From the NCBI GenBank assembly GCA_903824665.1, contig CAIJXT010000016.1:16144-80143 (forward strand): a stretch of 64,000 bases of DNA, in the 5' to 3' direction. Position numbers and translations under genes: made by a program. The DNA comes from an uncultured Bacteroidota bacterium. Lineage in GTDB: Bacteria > Bacteroidota > Bacteroidia > Chitinophagales > Chitinophagaceae. Shown piece after piece: positions 63,276 through 64,000 of this stretch (the first letter of the stretch is position 1; each line of letters opens with the position of its first letter). The notes below the pieces were generated by a model that was not told the origin of the DNA, ran no database searches, and was given only the letters and a program-made list of their open reading frames with translations.

Positions 63276-63454
63276 TTGAATTTGTGTCTTCAGTATACCT
63301 TCTTTTGTTGAAAAGCGTTCCTTGCGAAACGACTGTAACCTCTGCGCCAGAAGGAAATTGAACCTGTACTCGTATTATTGCAAACAGAATTTAATTCGTG
63401 TAAACATGGCTTATATTTTGATGCCGAAGCCAGAAAGACGATCTTGCCTATATT
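63276..63454. other. Non-coding start of the gap after the ABC-3C operon
   Basis: Part of a 569-base gap that ends at 63844. No gene is supported here; the rest holds the gene remnant and right-hand repeat. Confidence 0.4.
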
Positions 63455-63550
63455 AGACAGTACGGTAAATATGATTGCGTAGAGATAAATAGGGCTATCA
63501 ACAAATTACTGTTCGGAAAACAAAAGAAATATAAAAATGATAATGAGTAG
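63455..63550 (+). pseudogene. Degraded copy of the 3' end of the 283-codon gene
   Basis: TTAGACAGTACGGTAAATAT and the following ~80 bases match codons 254-283 of the gene at 57871, interrupted by a TAG and a shifted end (AAAAATGATAATGAGTAG). Confidence 0.65.
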
Positions 63551-63598
63551 TGCTTTTTATCGTTTAACGGTTGACCCGTTTAACGTAAGGGATATATC

Positions 63599-63623
63599 AG
63601 CCGACTGTAAAAGGTCGGCTTTT
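63599..63623 (+). terminator. Terminator-like hairpin in the right repeat
   Basis: GCCGAC and GTCGGC form a 6-bp stem with 8-base loop, followed by four T. Confidence 0.55.
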
Positions 63624-63728
63624 CCATGCTATTACACTATAAAATCAGTGTTATAGCGTTTTTTAGCGTTTATCGTTTGTACCGTTTAACGTAACACCAG
63701 TTAACCGTTTATCGCCAAAAATATGTTC

Positions 63729-63756
63729 AGCCGTCTGTAAAAGGCCGGCTTTTTTG
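63729..63756 (+). terminator. Second terminator-like hairpin
   Basis: AGCCG and CGGCT form a stem around TCTGTAAAAGGC, followed by a T run. Confidence 0.55.
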
Positions 63757-63844
63757 TTGCCAAAAATTCTCAAAAGATAGGTACACCAATAGGGGCATCC
63801 CACCGTAAAAATACAGCTGACCTTTGTTCAAAATTTTAAAGGAT

Positions 63845-64000
63845 ATGCAGCAAAACGTAACGCAAGCCAAGTCTCACACCGTACCTGTGGACGTATTAAT
63901 GGATGTACTGGGCATCATGTTTAACAATGACATTCCCTTCCTGGTAGATGGGATTAATGAGCATGAAAACACATTGCTTATCAGGACAACTACCAATGCC
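63845..64000 (+). CDS. Hypothetical protein, 3' end outside the window
   Basis: An open frame of 52 codons from ATG 63845 (MQQNVTQAKSHTVPVDVLMD and on to LLIRTTTNA) to the window end. The first residues show no signal peptide. The part visible is not enough to name it. Confidence 0.6.
   Translation, partial: MQQNVTQAKSHTVPVDVLMDVLGIMFNNDIPFLVDGINEHENTLLIRTTTNA

Larger units (their letters stand above)
63455..63745. repeat. Imperfect direct repeat, right copy
   Basis: Contains the identical 22-mer that starts ACCGTTTAACGTAACACC (63681-63702) shared with the left copy, and several near copies of CGTTTAACG. With the left copy it brackets the ABC-3C operon. Confidence 0.75.

Overview
The window looks like chromosome of a Bacteroidota bacterium, probably a Chitinophagaceae-like member. 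The signs are type IX secretion C-terminal sorting domains on several large secreted proteins, promoters of the TTTG-N18/19-TAnnTTTG type, BlaI/M56 regulator pairs, and DUF4476, DUF1566 (Lcl) and SBBP-repeat proteins. By eye the first ~20 kb is GC-richer than the 34-64 kb part, which is AT-richer and carries accessory genes.

Layout. 0-5.5 kb: the end of folE, a DUF1801 protein and two secreted T9SS cargo proteins. 5.6-10.9 kb: a sulfur gene cluster (Crp/Fnr regulator, TauE/SafE exporter, persulfide-dioxygenase-like MBL-rhodanese fusion, single-domain rhodanese, DUF2490 protein, split YeeE/YedE transporter). Two matching palindromes sit at the same distance from two candidate promoters here. 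11-22 kb: mixed genes (DUF1566 protein, trypsin-like protease, DUF4259-like protein, lipoproteins, rifampin ADP-ribosyltransferase, DUF2200, a giant SBBP/Ig-repeat T9SS protein, an orphan pyruvate-kinase-like protein) with REP-like hairpins. 22.4-27.7 kb: a BlaR/BlaI pair, a propeller lipoprotein and a beta-lactamase-fold serine hydrolase. Paired operators of the same design precede both blaI and the hydrolase.

28-40.5 kb: an NAD(P)-binding DUF2867 protein, two more DUF1566 proteins, a seven-repeat propeller protein, a DUF4476 protein, an IS1595-family transposase with small neighbours, and a stand-alone cyanophycin-synthetase-like Mur ligase domain. The DUF1566 proteins end in variable C-termini of the kind targeted by diversity-generating retroelements (DGRs). 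Truncated avd (DGR accessory) fragments lie just downstream of two of them, and a third fragment stands alone. No reverse transcriptase or template repeat is visible, so these look like satellite targets of a DGR elsewhere or relics of one. A short repeat, each copy next to a different hairpin, is scattered through the same region.

40.6-63.8 kb: a defence island. A minus-strand operon XRE-brxF-brxC-[AlbA_2 gene]-methyltransferase-helicase-pglZ-brxA matches the type 3 BREX gene order and is followed by an HD plus Hsp90-like ATPase gene. A 5 x 12 bp tandem repeat and a palindrome separate the AlbA_2 gene from the methyltransferase gene. Beyond a divergent unknown gene lies a plus-strand three-gene operon that fits the ABC-three-component (ABC-3C) conflict systems. 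It is bracketed by ~280 bp imperfect direct repeats that include the 3' end of the unknown gene. The window ends inside another plus-strand gene.
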